A stretch of DNA of 64,000 bases from Shewanella aestuarii (GCF_014647215.1 NZ_BMOT01000001.1:496001-560000), one strand, 5' to 3'. Shown: positions 10,709-20,086, numbered from the stretch's first letter. Numbers and translations are program-made. The notes: generated by a model from the letters alone, not told the origin.

Positions 10709-11413
10709 ATGACTGATAAACCGATTGTTGTGGCATTAGATTACGACAACAAAGCTGATGCCTTAACTCTTATCGATAAACTTGACCCTGCAATGTGTCG
10801 CTTAAAGATTGGCAAAGAGATGTTTACTTTATTCGGGCCAACATTAGTTAAGGATATCCATAATCGTAACTTCGATTTATTTTTAGACTTAAAATTTCAT
10901 GATATCCCTAATACAGTTGCCAAAGCGGTCAGTGCCGCAGCAGATTTAGGCGTTTGGATGACAAACGTCCATGCCAGTGGTGGTTTAGCTATGATGCAAG
11001 CGGCAAAAAATGCACTCGCGTCATATGGTAAAGATGCACCTTTATTGATAGCGGTAACCGTTTTAACCTCAATGTCAGATGAAGATTTGGCATTACTAGG
11101 CATTAATGTACCTGCGTTCGAACATGTATTACGTTTGGCTAAACTGACACACCAGGCTGGGTTAGATGGGGTAGTGTGTTCAGCGCAAGAAGCAAAATTA
11201 TTGAAATCTACCTTTGGTGAAACCTTTAAGTTGGTGACGCCAGGTATACGACCAGCGGGGAGTGATGCAGGCGATCAGCACCGCATAATGACCCCTCCTC
11301 AAGCCATTGCCGTTGGTTCTGATTATTTAGTAATTGGCAGGCCTATAACCAAAGCGGTTGACCCATTAGCCGCTTTGACGGCAATTCATCAATCTTTACA
11401 AACAGAAGTTTAG
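10709..11413 (+). CDS. pyrF: Orotidine-5'-phosphate decarboxylase
   Basis: PyrF decarboxylates OMP to UMP, the last step of de novo pyrimidine synthesis. The product is 234 aa from ATG 10709. The catalytic motif [10 protein letters not shown] (about 60-69) is complete, with the Asp-Lys pair. VALDY at the N-terminus, the [12 protein letters not shown] segment and the phosphate-binding GRPIT near the C-terminus also match. The open frame reaches up to 10631, overlapping lapB, but GGAG at 10700-10703 is five bases before ATG 10709 and the family starts there, so the upstream extension is rejected. It belongs to the lapA-lapB-pyrF cluster. Confidence 0.96.
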   Translation: MTDKPIVVALDYDNKADALTLIDKLDPAMCRLKIGKEMFTLFGPTLVKDIHNRNFDLFLDLKFHDIPNTVAKAVSAAADLGVWMTNVHASGGLAMMQAAKNALASYGKDAPLLIAVTVLTSMSDEDLALLGINVPAFEHVLRLAKLTHQAGLDGVVCSAQEAKLLKSTFGETFKLVTPGIRPAGSDAGDQHRIMTPPQAIAVGSDYLVIGRPITKAVDPLAALTAIHQSLQTEV

Positions 11414-11450
11414 GTTTTTCAGCCTCACTGCGCTTCAAAAAGGAATAAAT

Positions 11451-12263
11451 ATGTTTGATTTTACTAACCAAAACGTTGTTGTTGTCGGTGGTACCTCAGG
11501 TATTAATTTACAAGTTGCAGTGAGCTTTGCTAACGCTGGTGCCAATGTTGCCGTTGCTAGCAGAAATATCGAAAAAGTGAATGCTGCGGTTGCGTTATTA
11601 AATCATGCAAATCCAGATGGCAAACATCTTGGGGTTAATTTTGATGTACGTGATGAAGATGCTTTAACACAAGGTTTTGATGTCATAGAAAAATCATTTG
11701 GGCATATTGATGTTCTTGTCAGTGGTGCCGCTGGTAACTTCCCTGCTAGCGCCGCTAAACTTTCGAATAATGGCTTTAAATCAGTTATCGATATTGATCT
11801 CATCGGCAGTTTTCAAGTATTAAAACAAGCTTATTCTTTGTTAAAACGTCCAAATGCATCAATTATTCAAATTTCTGCCCCGCAAGCTTTTATTGCAATG
11901 CCTCTACAAGTGCATGTTTGTGCAGCTAAAGCAGGGGTTGATATGTTAACCAGAACATTAGCCATTGAATGGGGGTTAGAAGGCATTAGGGTCAACTCTA
12001 TTGTGCCTGGCCCTATAGCTGAAACGGAAGGTTTTAATCGTTTAGCTCCCAGTGAAGGATTGCAAAATAAAGTTGCATCCAGCGTACCATTACAACGTAA
12101 CGGTCAAAAGCAAGACATCGCTAATGCCGCATTGTTTTTAGCTTCCGATATGGCTTCATATATAACAGGTGTTGTATTACCTGTTGATGGTGGTTGGTCT
12201 TTGGGTGGTGCCAGTATAGCGATGACAGAATTAGGCAGTATGGCTGTAAAACAGGGTTTATAA
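11451..12263 (+). CDS. Short-chain dehydrogenase, peroxisomal 2,4-dienoyl-CoA reductase (DECR2)-like
   Basis: This is a 270-aa classical short-chain dehydrogenase with a Rossmann fold. NVVVVGGTSGIN (about 8-19) is the nucleotide loop, SGAAGNF (91-97) the structural NAG-equivalent, and VPVDGGWSLGG ends the core. The usual YxxxK catalytic pair is changed: Lys160 is present but the tyrosine position is Val156 (QVHVCAAK). A QVH...SAK form without the tyrosine is known from peroxisomal 2,4-dienoyl-CoA reductases, and the following ...TRTLAIEWG and GPIAETEGFNRL also fit that group. The third glycine of the loop is Asn19. The likely role is NADPH-dependent reduction of a CoA ester, perhaps in unsaturated fatty acid breakdown; this is inferred. 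AAGGAATAA precedes the start, and a DUF2058 gene follows after 12 bases. Confidence 0.75.
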   Translation: MFDFTNQNVVVVGGTSGINLQVAVSFANAGANVAVASRNIEKVNAAVALLNHANPDGKHLGVNFDVRDEDALTQGFDVIEKSFGHIDVLVSGAAGNFPASAAKLSNNGFKSVIDIDLIGSFQVLKQAYSLLKRPNASIIQISAPQAFIAMPLQVHVCAAKAGVDMLTRTLAIEWGLEGIRVNSIVPGPIAETEGFNRLAPSEGLQNKVASSVPLQRNGQKQDIANAALFLASDMASYITGVVLPVDGGWSLGGASIAMTELGSMAVKQGL

Positions 12264-12275
12264 TAAGGATTTACA

Positions 12276-12827
12276 ATGGCAAATGCATTACAAGAGCAGT
12301 TACTTAAAGCCGGTTTAGCCAGCAAACAAAAAGTAAAAAATGCTAGAACACAACAGCGTAGAGATAAAAAAGCCAAAGTTGATGATGGCAGTGCAGCATT
12401 GAAACAACAAATTGCTGAACAAAAATTACAGCAAGCGAATAAAGACAAACAGTTAAATGAACAGCGTTTTAAAGAAGCGAGCGAAAAAGGCCAAGTAAAA
12501 GGATTAATTACTGAATTTACACGCTTTGCAATTACGCTACCTAAAGATGCTGAAACTAAGTTTAACTATACGTTAGATAATAAAATCTATTCTGTTTACA
12601 TAAACGATAAAATCCAAGCACAACTGCTTAATGGTTCTTTAGGTATTATTCGTTATGAAGACAAAAGCTATTTAGTCCCCCATAAACTGGCTGTCAGAGT
12701 CCAGCTTTTAGTCCCTCAGTGGTGTGGCTATCTTTGGGATGTAACAGCTAATGATGCGGTAGAGCAGGTCAGTGATGCTGATGACCCATATGCGGATTAT
12801 GCGATTCCAGATGATTTGATGTGGTAA
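12276..12827 (+). CDS. DUF2058 (YaiL-like) protein
   Basis: This 183-aa protein matches the layout of the YaiL/DUF2058 family. The N-terminal half (1-75) is highly charged and coiled (LQEQLLKAGLASKQKVKNAR, then Lys/Gln-rich helices). A compact C-terminal domain includes the conserved YTLDNKIYSVYINDKIQAQL and RYEDKSYLVP segments. The biochemical role of the family is not established; a link with nucleic acids has been suggested from the basic N-terminus. It starts 12 bases after the short-chain dehydrogenase gene, in the same transcript, and is followed by a strong terminator. Confidence 0.8.
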   Translation: MANALQEQLLKAGLASKQKVKNARTQQRRDKKAKVDDGSAALKQQIAEQKLQQANKDKQLNEQRFKEASEKGQVKGLITEFTRFAITLPKDAETKFNYTLDNKIYSVYINDKIQAQLLNGSLGIIRYEDKSYLVPHKLAVRVQLLVPQWCGYLWDVTANDAVEQVSDADDPYADYAIPDDLMW

Positions 12828-12843
12828 GCAAATATTTATGAGT

Positions 12844-12871
12844 AAAGCCTCACACGGTGAGGCTTTTTTTA
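12844..12871 (+). terminator. Terminator after the DUF2058 gene
   Basis: AAAGCCTCAC/GTGAGGCTTT stem with a 3-base loop and a run of seven T. It overlaps the 3' end of the convergent gene at 12869. Confidence 0.88.
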
Positions 12872-13723
12872 TCCTTTGATATTCTGCAATGCCAATACTT
12901 GCTGACAATATGCTAATTGATGGCGAATGGGGTCTAAATATTGCGAAGCTTTAAAGTCGACCAAAAACCAGTTTGACTGATTATCTTCAGGAGTTTGGTT
13001 GTAAAACAATTTTTCACATTGAAGCAGTTTTTCCTGGGTAGCAGATACCAACCAAAATTGAATATCAACTAACGCCAATTTTTTAAGAATGATTAACTGT
13101 TTGTCATAGTCAACCGGGAACTGAGCTTGAGTTTTTAAATACGAGTCCGGTGTTAAATCGAATGTTGCAAATTCACTATCTGGTCCTAATAGTATTGTAA
13201 AAGGATCAATAATGACTTTTTCAATATTAGCATTTGAGAGATGCGGTTTGACATATAACTCTGGCCAATACAAATGTGAATGAGTCAGGGCAATACCCAT
13301 TGCAATTCTTCGCTCTCCAAGCCAATTGTGTACCATGCAAGGTAAGGTCTCTGAAACATGCATACACTCATTACGTGCCAATGACGGCAATAGTGACATT
13401 CGCATTAAAGAAACTTGTTTCGAGATCATTGCCAACATCACTGCGGTTGTTAAACCTGAAGATGGCCAGCAGTCAACCTGATTAACTAGACTTTGTGCCA
13501 CTGTCGTGAGTATATCGACGAAGGCAGCATCATTTACACTTCTTTCAACCCTAAAAGCTTCACTCACTCCGGCATAGGGGCCATTACAAATATTAATCGC
13601 TTCGTTGTGTGCAGTGGCGTTAAAGGTAATCGTTGCCCCTTCGTTAGAAGGGTGCCACTGCCCATCAGCATTACCAATTATGGTGGCATATTGAAGAGAT
13701 TGGTATAGCGGTGCTAATGACAT
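12869..13723 (-). CDS. Uncharacterised protein (284 aa)
   Basis: I do not recognise this protein. It is 284 aa with no signal peptide and no obvious membrane segment. Mixed hydrophobic and polar composition suggests a soluble globular protein. Visible stretches include DCWPSSGLTTAVMLAMISKQ (about 83-102) and a Trp/His-containing ALTHSHLYWPELYVKPHL around 145-163, without a catalytic motif I can name. It converges with the DUF2058 gene, and its stop lies inside that gene's terminator. It is divergent from the acyl-CoA dehydrogenase gene, with a 197-base gap. The long clean frame and codon use like the neighbours support a real gene. Confidence 0.7.
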   Translation of the reverse strand: MSLAPLYQSLQYATIIGNADGQWHPSNEGATITFNATAHNEAINICNGPYAGVSEAFRVERSVNDAAFVDILTTVAQSLVNQVDCWPSSGLTTAVMLAMISKQVSLMRMSLLPSLARNECMHVSETLPCMVHNWLGERRIAMGIALTHSHLYWPELYVKPHLSNANIEKVIIDPFTILLGPDSEFATFDLTPDSYLKTQAQFPVDYDKQLIILKKLALVDIQFWLVSATQEKLLQCEKLFYNQTPEDNQSNWFLVDFKASQYLDPIRHQLAYCQQVLALQNIKG

Positions 13724-13881
13724 TATTTATTCTACAAATTCGATAACTGGCCATATTCTAACTCAAAAAACTGAACTAGATTAAATCTAAGCGGGTATCT
13801 TATCACTCATAGATAAAAAAGTGTGCTCGCTCTAGGTTATTGCTTAGTTTGATCTTGTATTCATAGCGTAAATTATATAAA

Positions 13882-13899
13882 TTTAAACAACTGTTTTAA
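13882..13899. promoter_or_regulatory. Candidate PsrA-type operator upstream of the acyl-CoA dehydrogenase
   Basis: TTTAAACAACTGTTTTAA contains AAAC-N4-GTTT, the core of the operator of PsrA, the fatty-acid-responsive TetR-family repressor known from pseudomonads and Shewanella. It lies about 20 bases before the start codon of an acyl-CoA dehydrogenase. The match is short, so the call is tentative. Confidence 0.35.
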
Positions 13900-13920
13900 T
13901 TATTCGTTTGAGAGACTGAT

Positions 13921-15675
13921 ATGAACCCATACCAAGCGCCGCTAAAGGACATGCAATTTTTGTTAGAAGACGTATTTGAGGCAACTAATACGTGGCAACA
14001 ATTGCCAGAATTATCCGAAATGGTCGATATAGATACCGCGCTTGCTATTCTAGACGAAGCTAGCAAAATCAGCCGTGATCTTATTCATCCTTTGAACAGA
14101 AGCGGTGATGAGCAGGGCGTAGTGCATGATGGTGATAACATCATTACACCCGATGGCTTTAAAGAGGTTTATAACCAATTCTCGGAAGGTGGTTGGGTCG
14201 GTTTATGCGGTGACGCTGAGTTTGGTGGTATGGGAATGCCTAAGATGTTGGGGATTCTAGTCGATGAGATGGGCTACAGTGCCTGTAACTCGTTTGTGCT
14301 TTATAGCTCATTAACTGCCGGTGCAGCACTGTGTATTAATGCTCATGCGAGTGAAGAATTAAAAAATACATATCTCCCTAATCTTTACTCCGGCCAATGG
14401 GCTGGAGCAATGGACATGACAGAGCCTCATGCGGGTTCGGATCTTCGTGGTATTCGCACTAAAGCAGTACCTCAAGACGATGGAAGCTATGCCATTACCG
14501 GTAATAAAATCTTTATTACTGGTGGTGATCAAGATCTAACAGAAAACGTCATTCATCTCGTATTAGCTAAATTGCCTGATTCAAAAGGCATTTCCCTGTT
14601 TCTTGTTCCTAAAATAAAGGTAAACAAGGATGGTAGTTTAGGTGAGTCAAATGGTGTGACTGTCGGTTCAATTGAACATAAGATGGGTTTAAAAGCGTCT
14701 GCTACTTGTGTGATGAATTACGATAACGCGATGGGTTACTTAGTTGGCGAGCCAGAGCGTGGCTTAGTCTGCATGTTCACCATGATGAATTACGAGCGTT
14801 TAGCTATTGGTATTCAAGGCTTAGGTAATGCTCAAGCGGCTTATCAAATGGCAAGCGAATACGCAAAAGAGCGTTTACAAGGTGTCGCAGCTGGAGTTAA
14901 ACCAACAGGCGTGTCAGATCCGATCATTGTTCATGGTGACGTAAGACGTATGTTGTTAACCATTAGGGCAATGACTGAAGCTGGTCGTGCGTTATCAGTA
15001 TTAACAGGCAAGCAACTCGATTTAGCAAAATATGCTGATGGTGATGTAAAAGCTAAAGCGGCACAATATGTCGGATTATTAACGCCTGTGGCTAAGGCAT
15101 TCTTAACTGATAGAGGTTTAGATGCTACGATAATGGCGCAGCAAGTGTTTGGCGGTCATGGCTATATTCGTGAAACAGGTATCGAGCAATTTGTGCGTGA
15201 TACTCGTATTGCACAAATTTATGAAGGTACGAATGGTATTCAAGCTATAGACTTTTTAGGTCGTAAAGTCACTGGTGATAACCTTGATACGCTGACGTTA
15301 TTTGTAAATGAATCTATCGACACTTTGAATCAATTAACGCATGTTAAAGATGAACATGTTCAAGCTGTTACAGCAAGATTTGATGCGCTTTTAACAACGG
15401 CGGCCTACATTAATGACAATAAAGCCATACAACCCGCTTTGATTAATGCTTGTGCTGTAGACTTTTTAGATGCTTTTGGGTACACCTTATATGGTTATTT
15501 CTGGTTAGTTATGGCTGATAAATCGACCAATAATTTAGATGCTGATTTCGCGACTCAAAAACGTTATCTATCTGAATTCTATATCGACAAATTATTAGTT
15601 AAAGCCGATTACCATTTAGCTCAAGTCAATAATGGTGATGCTTCAATTATGCAAATGCCAGCTGAGATGTTCTAA
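13921..15675 (+). CDS. Acyl-CoA dehydrogenase, long form with C-terminal extension
   Basis: This is an FAD-dependent acyl-CoA dehydrogenase of 584 aa, longer than the usual 380-aa enzymes because of an N-terminal segment and a C-terminal domain of about 120 aa. Such long forms include the methylmercaptopropionyl-CoA dehydrogenase (DmdC) group and proteins annotated for fatty acid beta-oxidation. Core motifs are AMDMTEPHAGSDLRGIRTKA (about 163-182), ITGNKIFITGGD (about 191-202), and the C-terminal QVFGGHGYIRETGIEQFVRD with RIAQIYEGTNGIQA, whose Glu is the expected catalytic base. The substrate cannot be read from sequence; medium or long acyl-CoA is the default guess. The gene stands alone with its own terminator, and a PsrA-like site precedes it. 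Confidence 0.88.
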   Translation: MNPYQAPLKDMQFLLEDVFEATNTWQQLPELSEMVDIDTALAILDEASKISRDLIHPLNRSGDEQGVVHDGDNIITPDGFKEVYNQFSEGGWVGLCGDAEFGGMGMPKMLGILVDEMGYSACNSFVLYSSLTAGAALCINAHASEELKNTYLPNLYSGQWAGAMDMTEPHAGSDLRGIRTKAVPQDDGSYAITGNKIFITGGDQDLTENVIHLVLAKLPDSKGISLFLVPKIKVNKDGSLGESNGVTVGSIEHKMGLKASATCVMNYDNAMGYLVGEPERGLVCMFTMMNYERLAIGIQGLGNAQAAYQMASEYAKERLQGVAAGVKPTGVSDPIIVHGDVRRMLLTIRAMTEAGRALSVLTGKQLDLAKYADGDVKAKAAQYVGLLTPVAKAFLTDRGLDATIMAQQVFGGHGYIRETGIEQFVRDTRIAQIYEGTNGIQAIDFLGRKVTGDNLDTLTLFVNESIDTLNQLTHVKDEHVQAVTARFDALLTTAAYINDNKAIQPALINACAVDFLDAFGYTLYGYFWLVMADKSTNNLDADFATQKRYLSEFYIDKLLVKADYHLAQVNNGDASIMQMPAEMF

Positions 15676-15708
15676 TTATATTATTTTTACTCGATTGAAA
15701 TGAGTAAT

Positions 15709-15737
15709 AAAAAAGCACCGTTAAGGTGCTTTTTTAT
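15709..15737 (+). terminator. Terminator after the acyl-CoA dehydrogenase gene
   Basis: A stem of AAAAAAGCACC and GGTGCTTTTTT with a 5-base loop, followed by A/T-rich sequence. It is near-symmetrical and may also act on the other strand. Confidence 0.85.
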
Positions 15738-15847
15738 TGATAAAGTTTTCAATTGCAAAAATCTTGGACGCGTAGTTAATTTAACAGCTTAACTAATAAT
15801 ATTAGTCACTTATAGCTAAAATATACTCCGCCCAGAAAGGCTAAAGA

Positions 15848-17368
15848 CTACTCAGATAAAGGCTGAGTTATTATTTGTGGTTGTCTAACCAATGGAATAT
15901 CCATTAATCCTTGTAGTAAGACAGCCGAAAAAGGCGCTTTTTGCTTACGCTTAATTTGTGGACTTAAACCATTTTCAATCAATACAAATAAATACGTTTT
16001 ACCATTTGAAGCAACAAACTGTCCCGCCAAGTTTGCCACGCCCAGCATACTGCCTGTTTTCGCCATAACTTTATGCTTTAATGGTGGTTTGTTAAAATAA
16101 CGTTTGTATTTTAATGTGCCGCTTTTACCTGCAACAGGAAAACTGTTGATTAAAAATTGATAACTAGGATCGGATGCTATTACCTTTAATACCGACATTA
16201 CGTGCTCAGCAGATAATAAATTATAGCGGGACAAACCTGAGCCATCCGCTATATTAGCGATCGTTAAATCAACACCCAGTTCTTGTAACATTGCAACAAA
16301 CGCTTTGGTGGTTTGGTTAAAATTTAATGGATGATTAACGTATTTTTCTGCACTGGTTCGCAGTAAAGCTTCAGCCATTAAATTATCTGATTTGAGTAGC
16401 ATTTCATCAATTAAATCAGTCAGCGGCGCTGATAAATGGCGTGCAATTATGGCTAATTCGCTTGAGTTACGAGGTTGTGATTCAACAATGATTTGACCGT
16501 TAAAGCTAATGTTAAGCTTTTTAAAAATGCCTTTAACCACATTAATTGCATATCCTTGTGGCTCACTGACCGCAATCGCCAAAGGAAGCGATTTTGCGCC
16601 CGAATAACAGCCTTTGAGGGTGAAGTGGTTACTGTCTTTACGTGACAACTGCAGATCACATGGGACATCTCTTTTATGGGGTTGTGCGTACACAGCTTCA
16701 CTTTCAACATAGATAGGTCTTTTTCCCATCACTTTTAATGTTGCTATGTTATTAACACCATTAGCACTGAGACGAGCAAAAACACAATTTTTATCAATAA
16801 TAAAACTCGACAAAGGCGCAGCATAACAAATGCCTAAATCATCCCACACCCAACCAGGTGCTTGCAGCTGTTCTTGATGATGGCCGATTAAATGAATGTC
16901 GCCATTAATATGCTTTACTCCAGCCTTTGCTAAGCTTTTTATTAAATTAATCAAGTTTGCTTGTTTTAAGGTGGGATCACCAGAAAATTCGACAAAAACA
17001 TTATCATCCAAAACGCCATTTACAAGAGTTAAAGGCTGTTGGCTATACAAATTGGTTTGGTATTTGAAAGATTGACCAAGTTGTTTAGCACTAACCAATG
17101 CGGTGAGTAATTTTTGAATACTCGCAGGGTTCATTAGGGCATTGGCGTTTTGTTGAAACACGCTCCTATTATCTTTCAAATCCCAAATGCTAAGGGCAAC
17201 TAAAGACTGGTTAGGGGTGATAAAGTCCATTAAAGCCGTAACATGCTGCTGATCGTCTGAAGGGAATATTGCTGATATTTGTTCAGAATGAGCAGTGGTT
17301 ACCGAATAAGTAATGGTTGGTAATAACAAATAAAGTAATATTAAACGGTTAATTTTAGCTGAACACAT
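15848..17368 (-). CDS. dacB: D-alanyl-D-alanine carboxypeptidase/endopeptidase (PBP4)
   Basis: DacB is a periplasmic class C low-molecular-weight penicillin-binding protein that trims and cleaves peptidoglycan peptides. The 506-aa product has an N-terminal signal sequence (about 1-28). All three active-site motifs are present: SIQK with Ser83 and Lys86, SDN in LLKSDNLMAEALL (about 337), and KTG in VMAKTGSMLGVANLAGQF (about 438). The inserted domains between the first two motifs give the large size typical of PBP4. The gene is monocistronic, flanked by about 170 bases on its 3' side and 231 bases on its 5' side. No odd features were seen. Confidence 0.92.
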   Translation of the reverse strand: MCSAKINRLILLYLLLPTITYSVTTAHSEQISAIFPSDDQQHVTALMDFITPNQSLVALSIWDLKDNRSVFQQNANALMNPASIQKLLTALVSAKQLGQSFKYQTNLYSQQPLTLVNGVLDDNVFVEFSGDPTLKQANLINLIKSLAKAGVKHINGDIHLIGHHQEQLQAPGWVWDDLGICYAAPLSSFIIDKNCVFARLSANGVNNIATLKVMGKRPIYVESEAVYAQPHKRDVPCDLQLSRKDSNHFTLKGCYSGAKSLPLAIAVSEPQGYAINVVKGIFKKLNISFNGQIIVESQPRNSSELAIIARHLSAPLTDLIDEMLLKSDNLMAEALLRTSAEKYVNHPLNFNQTTKAFVAMLQELGVDLTIANIADGSGLSRYNLLSAEHVMSVLKVIASDPSYQFLINSFPVAGKSGTLKYKRYFNKPPLKHKVMAKTGSMLGVANLAGQFVASNGKTYLFVLIENGLSPQIKRKQKAPFSAVLLQGLMDIPLVRQPQIITQPLSE

Positions 17369-17599
17369 ATTGATACTAAGTTTGAACTGTATAATTGATA
17401 AATTACGCCATATTGTTACTTTTTGAAATGCTTAGCATCAAATAAACATTAAATGCGATTTTACTCAATCAACGACACCAATGCCTATAAATTAAGCTAT
17501 AGGCGAGCTTGATTAGGGTGTTTGATGAGAAATTTCTTGCTCATTAGATGTTAAATCGGTACTTTCTATGCCAATTTATTCATCATTAGAGTTAGCAAC

Positions 17600-17932
17600 A
17601 TGCCTCATATAACAATACGCGGAATTACGCCGTGCATTGCCGAGAACATCAGCGACTCACTATTTGAACAGTTATCAATTATCTGCGGTAACACAAAAAA
17701 TAGTTATACGTTAGAGTTACTAGAATCAAAACAATTCACAGGTACTAAGCCTTTTTTGAAATTCGTTTTGATTGAGATATTTTGGTTTCCCCGTGAGAAG
17801 CCAATTCAAGATGCTGTCGAATGCGCTATTCGCGATATCCTTGTAACAGCGGACGATTCATTAAATGATATCGCTGTTATGTTTCACGCCTTGAAACGTG
17901 AAAGTTACTATCGCAATGGTAAACATTTTTAA
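17600..17932 (+). CDS. DUF1904 family protein
   Basis: This 110-aa protein matches the DUF1904 layout: MPHITIRGI at the N-terminus, a LELL stretch, then EIFWFPREKPIQDAV with the conserved Trp-Phe-Arg segment, and a C-terminal VMFHALKRESYYRNGKHF ending. The family resembles tautomerase-fold proteins and begins with Met rather than Met-Pro-removed Pro1 chemistry being proven; the function is unknown. Its stop codon is followed at once by AAGGAGG, the ribosome binding site of pssA, so the two genes are translationally linked. That link does not by itself show a role in phospholipid synthesis. Confidence 0.75.
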   Translation: MPHITIRGITPCIAENISDSLFEQLSIICGNTKNSYTLELLESKQFTGTKPFLKFVLIEIFWFPREKPIQDAVECAIRDILVTADDSLNDIAVMFHALKRESYYRNGKHF

Positions 17933-17942
17933 GGAGGATGCC

Positions 17943-19256
17943 TTGCTGGATAAGCTAGGTGGAATTTCACTATCACCCGATGCACTAAGTTGGTTGTTAA
18001 CACCTGAAAATTTCAAAAAAACGTTAATGACCCAGATTGCTTCAGCCAAAAAATCTATTTATATCGCGGCGTTGTATCTTGAAGATGACGAAGCGGGTAG
18101 AGAAGTGCTGCAAGCATTGCTTGATGCTAAAGCGTGCAATCCTGAATTAGATGTCAAAGTCCTTGTTGACTATCATCGTGCTCGCCGTGGTTTAATTGGT
18201 CAAAAGGGCGACAGTGGTAATTATATATTGTATCGCAAAGCCATCGCTGAGGCTAAATATCCTATTGATATTTTAGGGGTACCAGTCAAGTCACGTGAGT
18301 TTATGGGAGTCCTTCATTTAAAAGGGTTTATCATAGATGATACTTTGATTTACAGCGGAGCGAGTATTAATAATATCTATATGCAACAGGGCAATAAATA
18401 TCGTTTTGATCGCTATCATTTGATCAAAAGTGCGGAACTTGCTAGAAGTATGCGCACCATGATCCAAGAGTTTATCATCAATGACCCGGCTGTTGCGGCG
18501 TTAACCCAACCTGCAGAAACTGAAGTTGTTGGCGAAAAAAATGATATTCGCAGCTTTAAAAGTCGTTTAGCTCAAGCCAAATATGAGTTTGCCTCAACGC
18601 GAACTGGCAATCGAGTTACACCGTTAATCGGCTTAGGAAAAAAAGATAATCTATTAAACCAGACTGTTATTGAGTTAGTTGATAGTGCAACAAAACATCT
18701 TTTTATTTGCACTCCTTACTTCAATCCCCCTGCGGCTTTATCAAAAGTCATCACTAAGAAGCTTAAAGAGGGGGTTAAAGTCGATATTGTGGTCGGCGAT
18801 AAAACGGCCAATGATTTCTATATTCCACCCGAGAAAGATTTCTCTACTATTGGTGCATTACCATATATGTACGAGCAATCATTACGCAAATTTTCCAAAC
18901 GTCAGCAATGGGCAATAGAGTCGGGGTTACTCAATATTCATTTATGGAAACATGAGCATAATTCCTACCACTTGAAAGGAATTAGCTGTGATAACAAAAA
19001 ACATTTGATAACTGGTTCAAATTTAAACCCAAGAGCTTGGGCACTTGACCTTGAAAATGGCTTATTGTTACATGATGAGTCGGGCAGTTGGAAACAGTCG
19101 TTTATTGAAGAACAAGAGCATATTTTGCAACACACTGAACGGCTATTTCATTACAGCCAATTAGATTCATTGCGAACATATCCACAACCGGTTCAAAAAA
19201 TCATGAATCGTATACGGCGATTAAAAGCAGACTTTTTACTTAAACGTATTTTATAA
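17943..19256 (+). CDS. pssA: CDP-diacylglycerol-serine O-phosphatidyltransferase
   Basis: PssA makes phosphatidylserine from CDP-diacylglycerol and serine, feeding phosphatidylethanolamine synthesis at the membrane. It is the phospholipase-D-superfamily type, not the membrane-integral type. Two HKD-like motifs are seen: HLKGFIIDDTLIYSGASIN (about 125-143) and HLKGISCDNKKHLITGSNLN (about 343-362). The segments VLVDYHRARRG and VGDKTANDFYIP match E. coli PssA closely. The longest frame begins at GTG 17898 inside the DUF1904 gene. However, a full AAGGAGG at 17931-17937 lies five bases before TTG 17943, which gives 437 aa and an N-terminus MLDKL comparable with E. coli. TTG 17943 is therefore chosen. 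tapT follows, as in E. coli where pssA and the DTW gene are near neighbours. Confidence 0.93.
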   Translation: MLDKLGGISLSPDALSWLLTPENFKKTLMTQIASAKKSIYIAALYLEDDEAGREVLQALLDAKACNPELDVKVLVDYHRARRGLIGQKGDSGNYILYRKAIAEAKYPIDILGVPVKSREFMGVLHLKGFIIDDTLIYSGASINNIYMQQGNKYRFDRYHLIKSAELARSMRTMIQEFIINDPAVAALTQPAETEVVGEKNDIRSFKSRLAQAKYEFASTRTGNRVTPLIGLGKKDNLLNQTVIELVDSATKHLFICTPYFNPPAALSKVITKKLKEGVKVDIVVGDKTANDFYIPPEKDFSTIGALPYMYEQSLRKFSKRQQWAIESGLLNIHLWKHEHNSYHLKGISCDNKKHLITGSNLNPRAWALDLENGLLLHDESGSWKQSFIEEQEHILQHTERLFHYSQLDSLRTYPQPVQKIMNRIRRLKADFLLKRIL

Positions 19257-19324
19257 TGACTTAATAATTTTTCTTAAATCATCACTGTTAAAGGTGATGA
19301 TTTTTCATTACATGAGCCAAGGTT

Positions 19325-20086
19325 ATGACTGACAAGTCAATAGCACCACTGCACGCCGTCCACCAGTTATATCAATATCGAAAATCACTCTCAACGAAAC
19401 CTTTCGGCGCCAGAGGTAAAAAACTGATTCGCTGTGATTTTTGCTTACTTGGCATTCAATTTTGCACCTGTCATCTACGTCAATCACTGAACTCATCACT
19501 CAGTTTTATGCTGATAATGTATGATAACGAAGTATTAAAACCCACCAACTCGGGTCGATTAATTGCAGATTTAATTCCTGACACACATGCATTTTTGTGG
19601 AATAGAACCGAGCCTGCAGTGGAAATGCTAGCCTTGCTAGAAAGTGATATTTACCAACCATATTTGATTTTTCCAGAACAATATATCGAAAATGGGCAAA
19701 CGATTATGAATCAAGTTTCCCAGAGTCAATTAAACAATAAACGTCCTTTGTTGGTGATGTTAGACGGCAGCTGGCGTGAAGCTATCAAAATGTACCGTAA
19801 AAGCCCTTATTTACAGATGATGCCTGTATTGTCTTTCGCCCCTGAAATGTTAGCCACGTATGCGTTACGTAAAGGCAGTCATGAATTTCAATTAGGTACT
19901 GCTGAAGTTGCCGCATTAGCCATTGAGGCAGCCGGTGAGCCTCTCAATGGTATCGCATTACAAAAATGGTTTGATTTGTTTGTGGAATCTTCATTGTTGG
20001 GCCGAAATCGACGGGCCAAAGAAACACTCACACCCATTGAACAATTTAAAAGTCAGTTTATAAATGCACTTCAGGCAGCTAAATAA
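19325..20086 (+). CDS. tapT: tRNA-uridine aminocarboxypropyltransferase (DTW domain)
   Basis: TapT (YfiP) makes acp3U at position 47 of certain tRNAs, transferring the 3-amino-3-carboxypropyl group of S-adenosylmethionine. The 253-aa product has an N-terminal cysteine cluster (RCDFCLLGIQFCTCHL, about 36-51) and the family core. The DTW signature appears as DGSW (MLDGSWREAIKMYRKSP, about 149-165), an accepted Asp-x-x-Trp form. The segments NSGRLIADLIPD and GTAEVAALAIEAAGEP are also characteristic. It lies just downstream of pssA with a 68-base gap. Assignment to TapT rather than another DTW protein rests on the enterobacterial neighbourhood. Confidence 0.82.
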   Translation: MTDKSIAPLHAVHQLYQYRKSLSTKPFGARGKKLIRCDFCLLGIQFCTCHLRQSLNSSLSFMLIMYDNEVLKPTNSGRLIADLIPDTHAFLWNRTEPAVEMLALLESDIYQPYLIFPEQYIENGQTIMNQVSQSQLNNKRPLLVMLDGSWREAIKMYRKSPYLQMMPVLSFAPEMLATYALRKGSHEFQLGTAEVAALAIEAAGEPLNGIALQKWFDLFVESSLLGRNRRAKETLTPIEQFKSQFINALQAAK

